From Hyphomicrobiales bacterium (GTDB lineage Bacteria > Pseudomonadota > Alphaproteobacteria > Rhizobiales > Rhizobiaceae): DNA of 64,000 bases. The notes under the pieces are model-generated. The model searched no databases and had not been told where the DNA came from. It worked only from the letters and a program-made list of their open reading frames with translations. The stretch covers positions 152,812 to 216,811 of the forward strand of contig UBXV01000014.1 in NCBI GenBank assembly GCA_900469625.1, read 5' to 3'. Positions 51,269-59,658 of the stretch are shown in pieces (positions within the stretch are counted from its first letter, which is position 1; each line of letters opens with the position of its first letter). The position numbers were made by a program, and so were the translations under genes.

Positions 51269-52513
51269 ATGAGCTTTCTTCCTGCCTTATCGATCATATC
51301 CCTGCTGGTCATGCTGCCGGTGCTGCTGTCGTTGCGCAAGGCCGCGACGCCGGGCGCCGAGGCGTTCGCCTCCGGCTGCGCGGCGACGGCCGTCGCCATG
51401 ACCCTGGTGATGCTGTCCGAGATCCCGTCACTACGCCCACTGGTGCTTGTCGGCTATGCCTTGCTTGGCGTCGCCTGCCTGTCCGTCCTATCCGGCTTCA
51501 AGGCGTTTTTCGAACTGCCCACATGGTGGCCTGCGGTCCTGGCGCTCGGCGCGACCCTGTTTGCGACTCTCCTCGCACTCGGCACCGGCGGTCCCGACAG
51601 CGCCGCCGCCCGCGCGCTGATCGCACTCGGCATTGCCGCCGCCGCCTTCGTCATCCTTTCCATATCCACGCTCCGGTTGCGCACCGTAAGCGATCCGATG
51701 GCGCGCCGCGCCATCGTCGTCGGCGCCGCCATTGCCGGTGTCACGCTTCTGCATATCGCCGCGCATTCGCCGGCGGCCACCGTGAACCAGGCCGGCCCCG
51801 CAGCCGATGTTGCCTGGAATTTCGCCCAGGCCGCCACCTGGCTGCTCTATATGCCGATCCTGTTTCTGGGCGTCATCCTGATGGCGCATGACCGTGTCAT
51901 CGCCGAACTCAAGACCACCATTGCCCGCGACGAGCTGACGGGTGCCTTGTCGCGGCGCGCCTTCATCGATCTCGGCGAGCGCGTCTTTGCCGCTTGCGTC
52001 GCCCACAACCGGCCTGCCGCCTTCCTCCTGCTCGACCTCGACTACTTCAAGCAGATCAACGATCGTTATGGTCATGCCGCCGGCGATGCCGCACTCGGCC
52101 ATTTCGCCAGCACTGTGAGCGCCTGTCTTGCGGGACGCGGCACGTTCGGCCGTATCGGCGGCGAAGAATTCGGCGTGGTCCTGTCGAACCACACGGAAGG
52201 CGAAGCGTTTCTGCTTGCCGAGGAAATCGGCCGCACGGTCCGCGAAACACCGGTCGGGCGCCTTGGCCAGCCGATCCGGCTGACCGTCAGTATCGGGGTC
52301 GCCAGCGCCAGCGCCGGCGATACCATGACCGACGTGATGGTCAGGGCCGACATGGCGCTCTATGCCTCCAAGGCGGACGGCCGCGACCGCTGCACGATCG
52401 CCGGACGCCTGCTGCCGGATGCAAGCACCCGCGCACTTGCTGCCGCCGCTGCCCAGTTGCGGGCGGCCGACGACTTCTCCCTCATGCCGCAACTGCTTCG
52501 CGATACCGGCTGA
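51269..52513 (+). CDS. Membrane diguanylate cyclase (GGDEF)
   Basis: A 414-residue protein with about seven TM helices in the first 220 residues and a C-terminal GGDEF domain. The active site reads GGEEF within GRIGGEEFGV, with metal-binding LLDLDYFKQINDRYGHAAGD. As in the other GGDEF gene of this window no RxxD inhibitory site precedes it. The ribosome binding site of MSFLPALSI is weak; longer starts have no family character. It would make cyclic di-GMP in response to a membrane signal. Confidence 0.9.
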   Translation: MSFLPALSIISLLVMLPVLLSLRKAATPGAEAFASGCAATAVAMTLVMLSEIPSLRPLVLVGYALLGVACLSVLSGFKAFFELPTWWPAVLALGATLFATLLALGTGGPDSAAARALIALGIAAAAFVILSISTLRLRTVSDPMARRAIVVGAAIAGVTLLHIAAHSPAATVNQAGPAADVAWNFAQAATWLLYMPILFLGVILMAHDRVIAELKTTIARDELTGALSRRAFIDLGERVFAACVAHNRPAAFLLLDLDYFKQINDRYGHAAGDAALGHFASTVSACLAGRGTFGRIGGEEFGVVLSNHTEGEAFLLAEEIGRTVRETPVGRLGQPIRLTVSIGVASASAGDTMTDVMVRADMALYASKADGRDRCTIAGRLLPDASTRALAAAAAQLRAADDFSLMPQLLRDTG

Positions 52514-52645
52514 TCCTGAAGAGCCGCAAGAGCCCGCAGGCACGCCCCCATGCCGCGCCCCGGGTTGCGCCCCATGTTGCCATGGCGATCTTGCATTGAT
52601 CTGGCCAGAACCTATGTGAACGGTGACACCTTCAGGAGGAAATTC

Positions 52646-53146
52646 ATGTCCCGTTCGTTCCGCGCCTCGATCCTGGCCGGTCTTGCTGTTCTTGTCGCAT
52701 CGGTTACGCCCCTGCGTGCCGAAACCGTCGGCGAAGTCGGGGTCGACTGGCTCGGCAACGACATCATCGTCGACGCCGTCAGCGATCCCAAAGTCAAGGG
52801 CGTCACCTGCCACGTCACCTATTTCGATCGCGGCGTCATCGATCGGCTGAAGAACGGCAACTGGTTCGAGGACCCCTCCAACAACTCGATCGCCTGCCGC
52901 CAGACCGGCCCGATCGAGATCGGCGACATCGAGCTTTCAAAGGAAGGCGAGGAAGTCTTCCGCTCGGGCCTGTCGCTGATCTGGAAGGACCTGCTCGTCA
53001 CCCGGATCTACGACCGCAAGAACGACACGCTGATCTATCTCGCCCATTCGCGCGAATTGACCGACGGTTCGGCCAAGATGTCGATCACGACGATCCCGCT
53101 CTATGGCCAGACCGTCAACTGGCAGCAGGGCAAGCCCAAGCCCTGA
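52646..53146 (+). CDS. creA: CreA-family protein
   Basis: A 166-residue secreted protein with a signal peptide ending LRA-E near residue 25. Segments EVGVDWLGNDIIVDAVSDPK, GVTCHVTYFDRGVI and SIACRQTGPIEI match the CreA family, whose function is unknown; the Cys pair may form a disulfide. Start MSRSFRAS is preceded by AGGAGGA. A clear terminator follows. Confidence 0.9.
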   Translation: MSRSFRASILAGLAVLVASVTPLRAETVGEVGVDWLGNDIIVDAVSDPKVKGVTCHVTYFDRGVIDRLKNGNWFEDPSNNSIACRQTGPIEIGDIELSKEGEEVFRSGLSLIWKDLLVTRIYDRKNDTLIYLAHSRELTDGSAKMSITTIPLYGQTVNWQQGKPKP

Positions 53147-53191
53147 CGCGAGCCTCGGCCACATCGCCAAGGCGTAATCGGTGAAAAATCA

Positions 53192-53224
53192 ACCCTCCCG
53201 AAGTCCTGTTCCGGGAGGGTTTTG
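53192..53224 (+). terminator. Terminator after creA
   Basis: ACCCTCCCG/CGGGAGGGT forms a 9-bp stem with an 11-base loop, followed by TTT. It sits about 45 bases after the creA stop codon. Confidence 0.8.
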
Positions 53225-53277
53225 TCACTCGCCAGTCCCCACAACCGGCGTCGATCGATGCTTGGAAGGTTCTATGA

Positions 53278-53577
53278 TCAGTAGCTGGGCGGCACGATAC
53301 CTTGATAATAGTCGCCGTCGCCGCCCTGATAGCGGTCGTTCGCCGGCTGCTGGTAAACGCGCGGCGGCGTGGTTCTATAGATGCTTCCGGTCGACATGCG
53401 ATCGACCGACGTGGAATGGGTCGCCATCGGGGCGGCCATGACGCGATGCTGTGTTCCGGGAGGATTGTTGACGTCGATTCCCGGATAGTAGCTGTCGGCG
53501 AATGCCGGAGCCGCGATACCGGTGATTGCGGTTGTCAGAACCAATGCAGCAAGTGAGTTTCTCAGAGACGTTGTCAT
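53278..53577 (-). CDS. Small secreted hypothetical protein
   Basis: A 99-residue precursor with a signal peptide ending AFA-D near residue 28 and a mature part rich in Tyr, Pro, Gln, Gly and Asp (for example RVYQQPANDRYQGGDGDYY). No family is recognised; it is probably a disordered envelope protein. AGGAG nine bases before MTTSLRNS supports the start. It is convergent with creA. Confidence 0.65.
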   Translation of the reverse strand: MTTSLRNSLAALVLTTAITGIAAPAFADSYYPGIDVNNPPGTQHRVMAAPMATHSTSVDRMSTGSIYRTTPPRVYQQPANDRYQGGDGDYYQGIVPPSY

Positions 53578-53969
53578 GACATAAACTCCTATGTCGTTGT
53601 TTGCACCACCCGGCCTCCGTTCGGGTAGGGCAAGAACGTACCATACACCCACTTGTTCCTCGGTTGTTGATGACGTTTCGCTCACATAATCTCGTGCAAC
53701 CGTGATGCACATTACCCAACTGTAACTTGACCGTCAGGGATCAAGCAGGCGTCTGCCGCCGTACTTGTTCAACAAGTGATTGAGGGAACTCGATTTTCCA
53801 CGACCGAAAGGGTGAGCGCCAACGTCGCGTTGGCCCCAGTCTTGCCGCTTTTTCGCGGCCTCCCGGATGAAACCGGCCAAACCTGCGAAAAGTTCCAGGA
53901 GCCGGAAAAGCAGAACGGCCCGGTACAGGGTCCCGAGCCGCCGCAAAAGTCTCTGTGCTGGCGCCGCGA
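53578..53969. other. Intergenic stretch
   Basis: Between the small secreted protein and cheW on the minus strand. It should hold the promoter of the former. Open frames across it show no family features. TTGTTCAACAA near 53766 is a short palindrome of unknown meaning. Confidence 0.4.
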
Positions 53970-54434
53970 TCAGGCCGCCTGGGCGAGCTCGTCGGCAATC
54001 ACCGTGTCGAGGTTGAGGAAGCACACCATGGTCTTTTCAAGCGCCACGATGCCACGGCAGAAGGCGCGCTGCGCCTCCGGAATGATCTCCGGCGCAGGCT
54101 GCAGGTCTTCGCTCTTAATCGTCATCATGTCGGACACCTGCTCGACGAGCAGGCCGACCAGCTTGCCGGCGATATCGGTGACGATGATCGCCGAACGCTC
54201 CGACGGCTCGGTCATCTTCATGCCGAGGCGGCAGGCCATGTCGATGACCGGGATCACCGCGCCACGCAGGTTGATGAGGCCGAGCACATATGGCGGCGTA
54301 TGCGGCATCGGCGTCACCGGCGCCCAGCCGCGGATTTCGCGGATCGCCATGATGTCGATGCAGAATTCCTGGTCGCCCAGATGGAACGAGACGATTTCGA
54401 GATAGGCGCCGGACTGCTTGATTGCGTTGGACAT
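53970..54434 (-). CDS. cheW: Chemotaxis coupling protein CheW
   Basis: Couples chemoreceptors to CheA kinase. The 154-residue protein consists of one CheW domain: EIVSFHLGDQEFCIDIMAIREI, the receptor-binding VLGLINLRGAVIPVIDM, and GLLVEQVSDMM. It follows the chemoreceptor gene by two bases, so receptor and coupling protein come from one transcript. No cheA or cheY is in the window. Confidence 0.93.
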   Translation of the reverse strand: MSNAIKQSGAYLEIVSFHLGDQEFCIDIMAIREIRGWAPVTPMPHTPPYVLGLINLRGAVIPVIDMACRLGMKMTEPSERSAIIVTDIAGKLVGLLVEQVSDMMTIKSEDLQPAPEIIPEAQRAFCRGIVALEKTMVCFLNLDTVIADELAQAA

Positions 54435-54436
54435 GA

Positions 54437-56584
54437 TCAGAATTCTTCCCAATTCTCACCGGAGGCCGACGTCGATGGCACGGAGCCCGGTTGGTTGCCG
54501 AATGCGCCCGCAAGCTTGCCCATGAGGGCCTTGGCGGGAGATGGAGCTGGACGCGAGGTCGATTTTGCCGAAGCGAGGTTGCGAAGCGGCACGGCCCTTT
54601 CGGTGCCCCGCGGCACCAGCCTTGCCGACGACGACGTTATCGATGCCGGGGCGGCCGTCGCTTTCGTCTGGACGGGCGGCGCTGCGGGCTTCACGCTCGG
54701 TGCTGCCTGTGGGGGCGCGTTCGAGCGCATGGATGCGTGAACGGCACGCCCCTCGTGGAACTGGCCGACGAGCTGCGTCAGTTTTTCCGCGTCCTGCGCC
54801 AGCGTGTGGCTGGAGGCATTGGTCTGCTCGACCATCGCTGCGTTCTGCTGGGTCATCTGGTCGAGCTGACCGACAGCCGTGCTGATCTCGTTGAGCCCGG
54901 TCGACTGCTCGCGCGCCGCCATGACGATGGAGCTCATGTGCTCATTGATGCGGGCGACGTCGGCGCCGATGCGGCCGAGCGCTTCGCCCGTCGCCTGCAC
55001 CAGCCGCACGCCGGTGCCGACCTCGTTGCCCGAGCGGCTGACGAGCGTCTTGATATCCTTGGCGGCACCTGCGGCGCGCTGTGCCAGTTCGCGCACTTCC
55101 TGCGCGACCACAGCAAAGCCCTTGCCGGCTTCCCCTGCCCGCGCCGCCTCGACGCCGGCATTCAGCGCCAGGAGATTGGTCTGGAAGGCGATCTCGTCGA
55201 TGACGTTGATGATCTTGCCGATTTCGCGCGACGCATCCTCGATGCGGGCCATGGCGTCGATCGCCTCGCCGACGATGCGGCCGGATTCCTGCGCGTTGGT
55301 GCGGGTGTCGTCGACCATGCGGCTCGCCTCTTCGGCGCGCTGGGTGGCGGTGCGGACCGTCACGGTAATCTCGTCGAGCGCCGCGGACGTCTGCTCCAGC
55401 GAGGCTGCCTGCTTTTCGGTGCGCCGCGCCAGGTCGTCGGCGGCGCTGCGCATCTGGCGGCCGTTCGTCTCGATCGAGAGCGCGTTTTCCTTGACGTTGA
55501 AGAGCACGTCGCGCAGGCGCTCGACCGTCTGGTTGAAGTTGCGGCGCAGCGTATCGAGGTTGCCGTCGAAGGGCCGGTCGATGGTGACGGCGAGATCGCC
55601 TTCGGCAAGCTGCGTCAGCGCGTGGCCGAGACTGTCGACCGCCGCCTGAATGCGGCGCACCGCTTCGTCGCGCTCGCCCTGCTGCTGCTCGCGTTCCTTC
55701 TCGATCTCCCGGCGGCTGGCTGCCGCATTCTGTTCGAGCGACTGCTTTTCGATCGCCGTTGCGCGGAAGAGATCGACCGAGCGGGCCATGGCGCCGATCT
55801 CGTCGCCCCGATCGAGTGCGTCGACCTTGGCGCCGAGCTCACCCTTCTGGATGCGCTGCATGCTGTCGCGCAGCCCCAGGATGCCGCGGCGCAACGTTGC
55901 GCCATGAAACCAGAGGAGGCCAAGCAGGGTCGCCATCGCCACGAGGCCGACGGCACTCTGCATCCAGAGCGCGTTGGCCGACACGGCTCGCGCCTCGTCG
56001 ACCCGTGTCTTCACCAACTCGGTCGCAGCCTCCGAAAGCTGCGACAGTGCCAGGCCGACCCGTTCGCCGGCACCGTCGATCGCGTCGTCGATCTTGCCGA
56101 ATTCGTCGGTCGAAGCCTTGCCTTCGACCAATGCCTTCAAATCGACGCCGATCGCCTGGCGCAGTTCGGCGAGATCCGCCTCGAAGGTGGAAAGGGCATC
56201 CGTGCGCCCGAGCAGCCCTGCAAGTGCGTTGATATCGGCAGTGCTGGCCTCGAGCCGTGCGAGCGTGGCGGCAATACCGGCGGCGCGCTCGGGATGGATG
56301 ACACCTTCGTCGCGGTCGACGATCGTATCCATCGCGTTGAGCACCAGATTGGAGGTGGCAAGACGCATCTCGTCGACGGTGGTCAGGCCGCGCTGCGCGG
56401 TGATGGCGCCATTCAGCGCCTCGTTCGAGCTGATGTCCTCGTACCAGCCGACACCGAACACGGTGCCGAAACCGAGGAAAGCGGCACCGGCAAGCGTGGC
56501 AAGCCGTTGGCTGACGGAGAGATTCTTCTTGAAGGGCGCAGACGTTGCGGTCATTGAGCAGTCCATGGTCACGGACCTGCCCAC
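54437..56584 (-). CDS. Methyl-accepting chemotaxis protein with CheR tether
   Basis: A chemoreceptor of about 715 residues. Two TM helices (about residues 28-46 and 208-228) enclose a helical periplasmic sensor, followed by a HAMP domain and a second HAMP-like unit, then the signalling domain whose tip reads IIDEIAFQTNLLALNAGVEAARAGE-like residues (IDEIAFQTNLLALNAGVEAA). A Pro/Ala-rich linker leads to the C-terminal pentapeptide NWEEF, the binding site for CheR and CheB as in E. coli Tar (NWETF). The ligand is unknown. GTG with GGAGGA upstream is used as start; ATG codons 6 and 10 codons later are alternatives. Confidence 0.93.
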   Translation of the reverse strand: MGRSVTMDCSMTATSAPFKKNLSVSQRLATLAGAAFLGFGTVFGVGWYEDISSNEALNGAITAQRGLTTVDEMRLATSNLVLNAMDTIVDRDEGVIHPERAAGIAATLARLEASTADINALAGLLGRTDALSTFEADLAELRQAIGVDLKALVEGKASTDEFGKIDDAIDGAGERVGLALSQLSEAATELVKTRVDEARAVSANALWMQSAVGLVAMATLLGLLWFHGATLRRGILGLRDSMQRIQKGELGAKVDALDRGDEIGAMARSVDLFRATAIEKQSLEQNAAASRREIEKEREQQQGERDEAVRRIQAAVDSLGHALTQLAEGDLAVTIDRPFDGNLDTLRRNFNQTVERLRDVLFNVKENALSIETNGRQMRSAADDLARRTEKQAASLEQTSAALDEITVTVRTATQRAEEASRMVDDTRTNAQESGRIVGEAIDAMARIEDASREIGKIINVIDEIAFQTNLLALNAGVEAARAGEAGKGFAVVAQEVRELAQRAAGAAKDIKTLVSRSGNEVGTGVRLVQATGEALGRIGADVARINEHMSSIVMAAREQSTGLNEISTAVGQLDQMTQQNAAMVEQTNASSHTLAQDAEKLTQLVGQFHEGRAVHASMRSNAPPQAAPSVKPAAPPVQTKATAAPASITSSSARLVPRGTERAVPLRNLASAKSTSRPAPSPAKALMGKLAGAFGNQPGSVPSTSASGENWEEF

Positions 56585-56886
56585 CTGAGCGAAGTCCTCC
56601 GTTAAAATCGATGCGGAAAGCCGGGCTCGATCAAACCGGATGACGTCATGTCATGTAGAGGTGAAGCACTTCACCCGCGTTGGCAAAACACTGGCAAAGA
56701 GACCTTAAGCATTCGCTAAGCCGGCCCTCGAAACCTGGGGAGAAACCCCTGAGTCACGCGATGCTCTGGCTGATACGGACCAGCCCCTTGAAGCCAATTT
56801 CTTGAAGAGTGCCCGGCCGAAGCGCAATCACTGCCCGTGCGCCATCGGAGCCTTCCCCTTGGCGCGATGGATGCTATGATGCCGGC
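56585..56886. other. Intergenic promoter region
   Basis: Divergent region between the chemoreceptor and a small membrane protein. I recognise the receptor's GGAGGA site only; no gene is supported. Confidence 0.35.
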
Positions 56887-57045
56887 ATGAACACCAGACT
56901 TGAGAAATCCCTCCGGCTTCCGCTTCTTGCGGGTCTCGCCCTGGCGTTGGCGCTGGTGGCGGTTCTTGCGTTCCGCGGCTGGATGGCAAACGGCGCCGAG
57001 ATGTTCCTGGCGCTCGCCCAGTCGGGCCTTGCATGGTGCCTGTGA
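56887..57045 (+). CDS. Small membrane protein (52 aa) upstream of SCO gene
   Basis: A 52-residue protein with one long hydrophobic helix (LLAGLALALALVAVLAF, about residues 13-30), then RGWMANGAEMFLALAQSG and a C-terminal Trp-Cys-Leu. The regular pattern of a basic N-terminus, helix and amphipathic tail supports a real membrane protein. Family not named. It is followed by the SCO gene after about 150 bases on the same strand. Confidence 0.6.
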   Translation: MNTRLEKSLRLPLLAGLALALALVAVLAFRGWMANGAEMFLALAQSGLAWCL

Positions 57046-57193
57046 ACCGGGTTGCCCGCCGAGTGAAATCCGCCTCAACATGAAGTGATCGCCTGCGGCA
57101 ATTGTCCCATTTGCGCGGCTGCAAGGGAGACGGTATCAACAGCCGATCAACCTGATATGGCCGGCCAAGGCCCCAACACAATCGGTAGCACCC

Positions 57194-57793
57194 ATGAAAA
57201 CCATTCGCATCGCCCTTTGGGCCGCCGTCGTCGTCATGGCCGGCGTTCTCGGCTGGCTGACCTACGAAATGACCCAGTCCAAGCAGCAGGTGGCATCCGG
57301 CCCCTTCGGCGTGCCCTTCACGCTGGTGGCTCAGGACGGCAAGGCGATCACCGAAAAGGCCTTCACGGGCAAGCCGACCGCGCTGTTCTTCGGCTTCACC
57401 CATTGCCCCGAAGTCTGCCCGACGACGCTGTTCGAATTGAACGGCTGGCTGGAGAAGGTCGATCCCGAGGGCAACAAGCTGCAGGCCTACTTCATCACCG
57501 TCGACCCCGAGCGCGACACGCCGGAAATTCTCGGCCAGTACGTCTCCAACGTCTCCAAGCGCATCACCGGCATTTCCGGCCCGGCCGACAAGGTGCTGGA
57601 GATGGTCAAGGGCTACCGCGTCTATGCCAAGAAGGTGCCGCTCGACGAAAAGCAGCCGGATGGCGACTACACCATGGACCATACGGCTTCGGTGTTCCTG
57701 CTTGACGCCGACGGCAAGTTCTCCGGTACCATCGCCTACGAGGAAAATCCCGAGACGGCGGTCAAGAAGCTCGAGAACCTCACCAAGGGCTAA
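57194..57793 (+). CDS. SCO1/SenC-family copper chaperone
   Basis: A 199-residue thioredoxin-fold protein anchored by an N-terminal helix (about residues 5-22) with its domain in the periplasm. The copper ligands are Cys71 and Cys75 in HCPEVCP and the His in TMDHTASVFLL near residue 161. SCO proteins deliver copper to the CuA centre of cytochrome oxidase or act as thiol reductases. No oxidase gene is adjacent. A terminator follows. Confidence 0.92.
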   Translation: MKTIRIALWAAVVVMAGVLGWLTYEMTQSKQQVASGPFGVPFTLVAQDGKAITEKAFTGKPTALFFGFTHCPEVCPTTLFELNGWLEKVDPEGNKLQAYFITVDPERDTPEILGQYVSNVSKRITGISGPADKVLEMVKGYRVYAKKVPLDEKQPDGDYTMDHTASVFLLDADGKFSGTIAYEENPETAVKKLENLTKG

Positions 57794-57825
57794 GGACGGC
57801 CCGAGCATCGAGCGAACACATTTGC

Positions 57826-57851
57826 AAGCGCCGGCATCGTCCGGCGCTTTG
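57826..57851 (+). terminator. Terminator after the SCO gene
   Basis: AAGCGCCGG/CCGGCGCTT forms a 9-bp stem with a 6-base loop, followed by a short T-rich tract (TTTGCGTTT). Confidence 0.75.
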
Positions 57852-57958
57852 CGTTTGCGCCGCATTCATGGTAGCGGCGGGGCCTGCAGCGCCGCGCGCC
57901 GGGCCATGCGCCGGATTGGGCGCGAAAAAGCAGGCAGCGTCAGCCGAAGGACAGGACC

Positions 57959-58834
57959 TTGAGCGAGATCAGACTTTTCGTCACCACCACCGAGAAGCGT
58001 GCGGAAGCCGTGCTCGACCGCATGAGCGAGGTCTTCGGCGAAGAGGATTTTGCCATCGGCACGACGGAAGTCGACGAAAAGCGCGACGTCTGGGAAGCCT
58101 CGATCTACATGATGATGGCCGACGAGGACGAGGTGAAAGAGCGGCTGGTGCAAGCACTCGCCGACGGCTTTGCCGATCTTGCCATCGAGCGCGAAGTGCT
58201 GCCCGACATCGACTGGATCGCCAAGTCGCTCGAAGGCCTGGCGCCGGTGCGCGCCGGCCGCTTCGTCGTGCACGGCTCCCATGACCGCGACAAGGTCCGC
58301 ACCGGCGAAATCGCCATCGAGATCGAGGCGGGCCAGGCCTTCGGCACCGGCCATCACGGCACCACCGCCGGCTGCCTCGAAGTGCTGGCGACCGTGGCGC
58401 GCACCCGCCTCGTGCGCAACGTGCTCGATCTCGGCACCGGCAGCGGCGTGCTCGCGATCGCGGCCTGGAAGCTCCTGCACGTGCCGGTGCTCGCGACCGA
58501 CATCGACCCGATCGCCACCCGCGTCGCCGAGGAAAACGCCCGCCGCAACGGCGTCGTCACCGGCATGACCTTCGCGACCGCGCCCGGCTTTCATTCCACG
58601 GCCTTCAGCGGCAACGGCCCGTTCGACCTCATCATCGCCAACATCCTCGCACGGCCCTTGATGAAGATGGCGCCGCAACTGACCGCCAACCTCGCCCCCG
58701 GCGGCTCGGTCATCCTGTCGGGCATCCTTGCCGAACAGCGCTGGAAGGTGCTTGCCCACTATAACGGCCAGCATCTGCGCCACGTGCGCACAATCTGGCG
58801 CAACGGCTGGGTGACGATCCACCTGGAGAAGTAA
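57959..58834 (+). CDS. prmA: Ribosomal protein L11 methyltransferase
   Basis: Trimethylates lysines and the N-terminus of ribosomal protein L11 using S-adenosylmethionine. The 291-residue enzyme has an N-terminal substrate-recognition domain, then AFGTGHHGTTAGCLE, the SAM motif VLDLGTGSGVLAIAA and the catalytic-site segment LIIANILARPL. The start is TTG (MSEIRLFVT) preceded by AAGGACAGG; no ATG fits. It follows the SCO gene after its terminator, so it has its own promoter. Confidence 0.94.
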   Translation: MSEIRLFVTTTEKRAEAVLDRMSEVFGEEDFAIGTTEVDEKRDVWEASIYMMMADEDEVKERLVQALADGFADLAIEREVLPDIDWIAKSLEGLAPVRAGRFVVHGSHDRDKVRTGEIAIEIEAGQAFGTGHHGTTAGCLEVLATVARTRLVRNVLDLGTGSGVLAIAAWKLLHVPVLATDIDPIATRVAEENARRNGVVTGMTFATAPGFHSTAFSGNGPFDLIIANILARPLMKMAPQLTANLAPGGSVILSGILAEQRWKVLAHYNGQHLRHVRTIWRNGWVTIHLEK

Positions 58835-58862
58835 TTTCGGCTCTGAAGGGGACGTTGAGTCT

Positions 58863-59082
58863 GCCCCTCATCCGCCTGCCGGCACCTTCTCCCCGCCAGC
58901 GGGGAGAAGGCAATTGTGGCACCGAACCACCCACCACCGCTCGCGGCCCGAGAGCCAAGAACACCCCCGCAGAAATGTCCCGCTGTCCGATAAATGACAT
59001 CTGAGGTCACCGCCTCCCGGTGAGCCAACCAACGCGCACGTCCCCTCGCCCCGCCTGCGGGGAGAGGGTTAGGGTGAGGGGC
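58863..59082. repeat. Rhizobial intergenic mosaic element (paired hairpin ends)
   Basis: Left module: CCCCTCATCCGCCTGCC plus hairpin CCTTCTCCCCGC/GCGGGGAGAAGG (58885-58910). Right module: a CCCCGCCTGCGGGG-centred hairpin (59043-59068) followed by TTAGGGTGAGGGGC. The outer modules match those at the start of the window, but the interior is different sequence. Confidence 0.75.
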
Positions 59083-59189
59083 AGCCGTGGACAAGAATGA
59101 GAGCCGTCGCCGCACGGACATTCGAACGACAAAGCCCAGCGGTCTTCGCGTCTGCTTAGCGTCCCGCCACGTTTTCAGAACCCCGAGAG

Positions 59190-59228
59190 AAAACGAAAAG
59201 GCCGCCACGTCCATCATGACGGGCGGCC
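59190..59228 (-). terminator. Terminator-like hairpin on the minus strand
   Basis: On the minus strand GGCCGCC/GGCGGCC is followed by TTTTCGTTTT. A second, 9-bp hairpin GGCGATGCC/GGCATCGCC (59241-59261) lies just upstream on that strand. No gene reading into it is recognised, so an unknown minus-strand transcript is possible. Confidence 0.5.
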
Positions 59229-59658
59229 CTTCGAAACAAAGGCGATGCCAGGGGCATCGCCTGCTGGCCGGCTTGAGACCGACCATGCCCGCGAGCCTGA
59301 GGAGGAGGAGCGCTCGAGCGGGCGTCTACCGTTCCGAAATTGACCACCCTTGAGGGAGGAGGAGAACAGAGTGACCAACTATTCTCGGAACTGCAGGCTT
59401 TTGAACCACCGGATGTTCGTCCGTGTTCGTTGAGGCGGCTTATAAACTATTATTCCGATAGAGAAAGCGGCTTCTTGGCATAGGAGCCATGCACAAAGCG
59501 CATATGTATGGTAAATGAGCAATTGCCCTCCAATCCTGTGCACGCCGCGCTCACGGAAATGGGTGGGCATGATCTCGCCTCTTTCCTCGCAAGGGGGCTT
59601 TCCGCTAAGATCGCCCATCTTTCCCGCGGTTCTCCGCCCAATCTACCGGAAATTCCTC

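Larger units (their letters stand above)
58835..59658. other. Long intergenic stretch with repeats and hairpins
   Basis: Contains a mosaic repeat element (58863-59082), two strong hairpins near 59200-59261, and a 20-codon GTG-started ORF at 59371-59433 (MTNYSRNCRLLNHRMFVRVR) behind a very G/A-rich ribosome-binding-like run. No conserved protein is recognised. The region after 59400 is AT-richer than its surroundings and could hold the promoter of the aminopeptidase gene. Confidence 0.5.

Noticed and set aside
53734-54024. 96-codon minus-strand ORF overlapping the end of cheW
   Set aside because: Its beginning is a shadow of cheW, and the rest has no ribosome binding site or known pattern.
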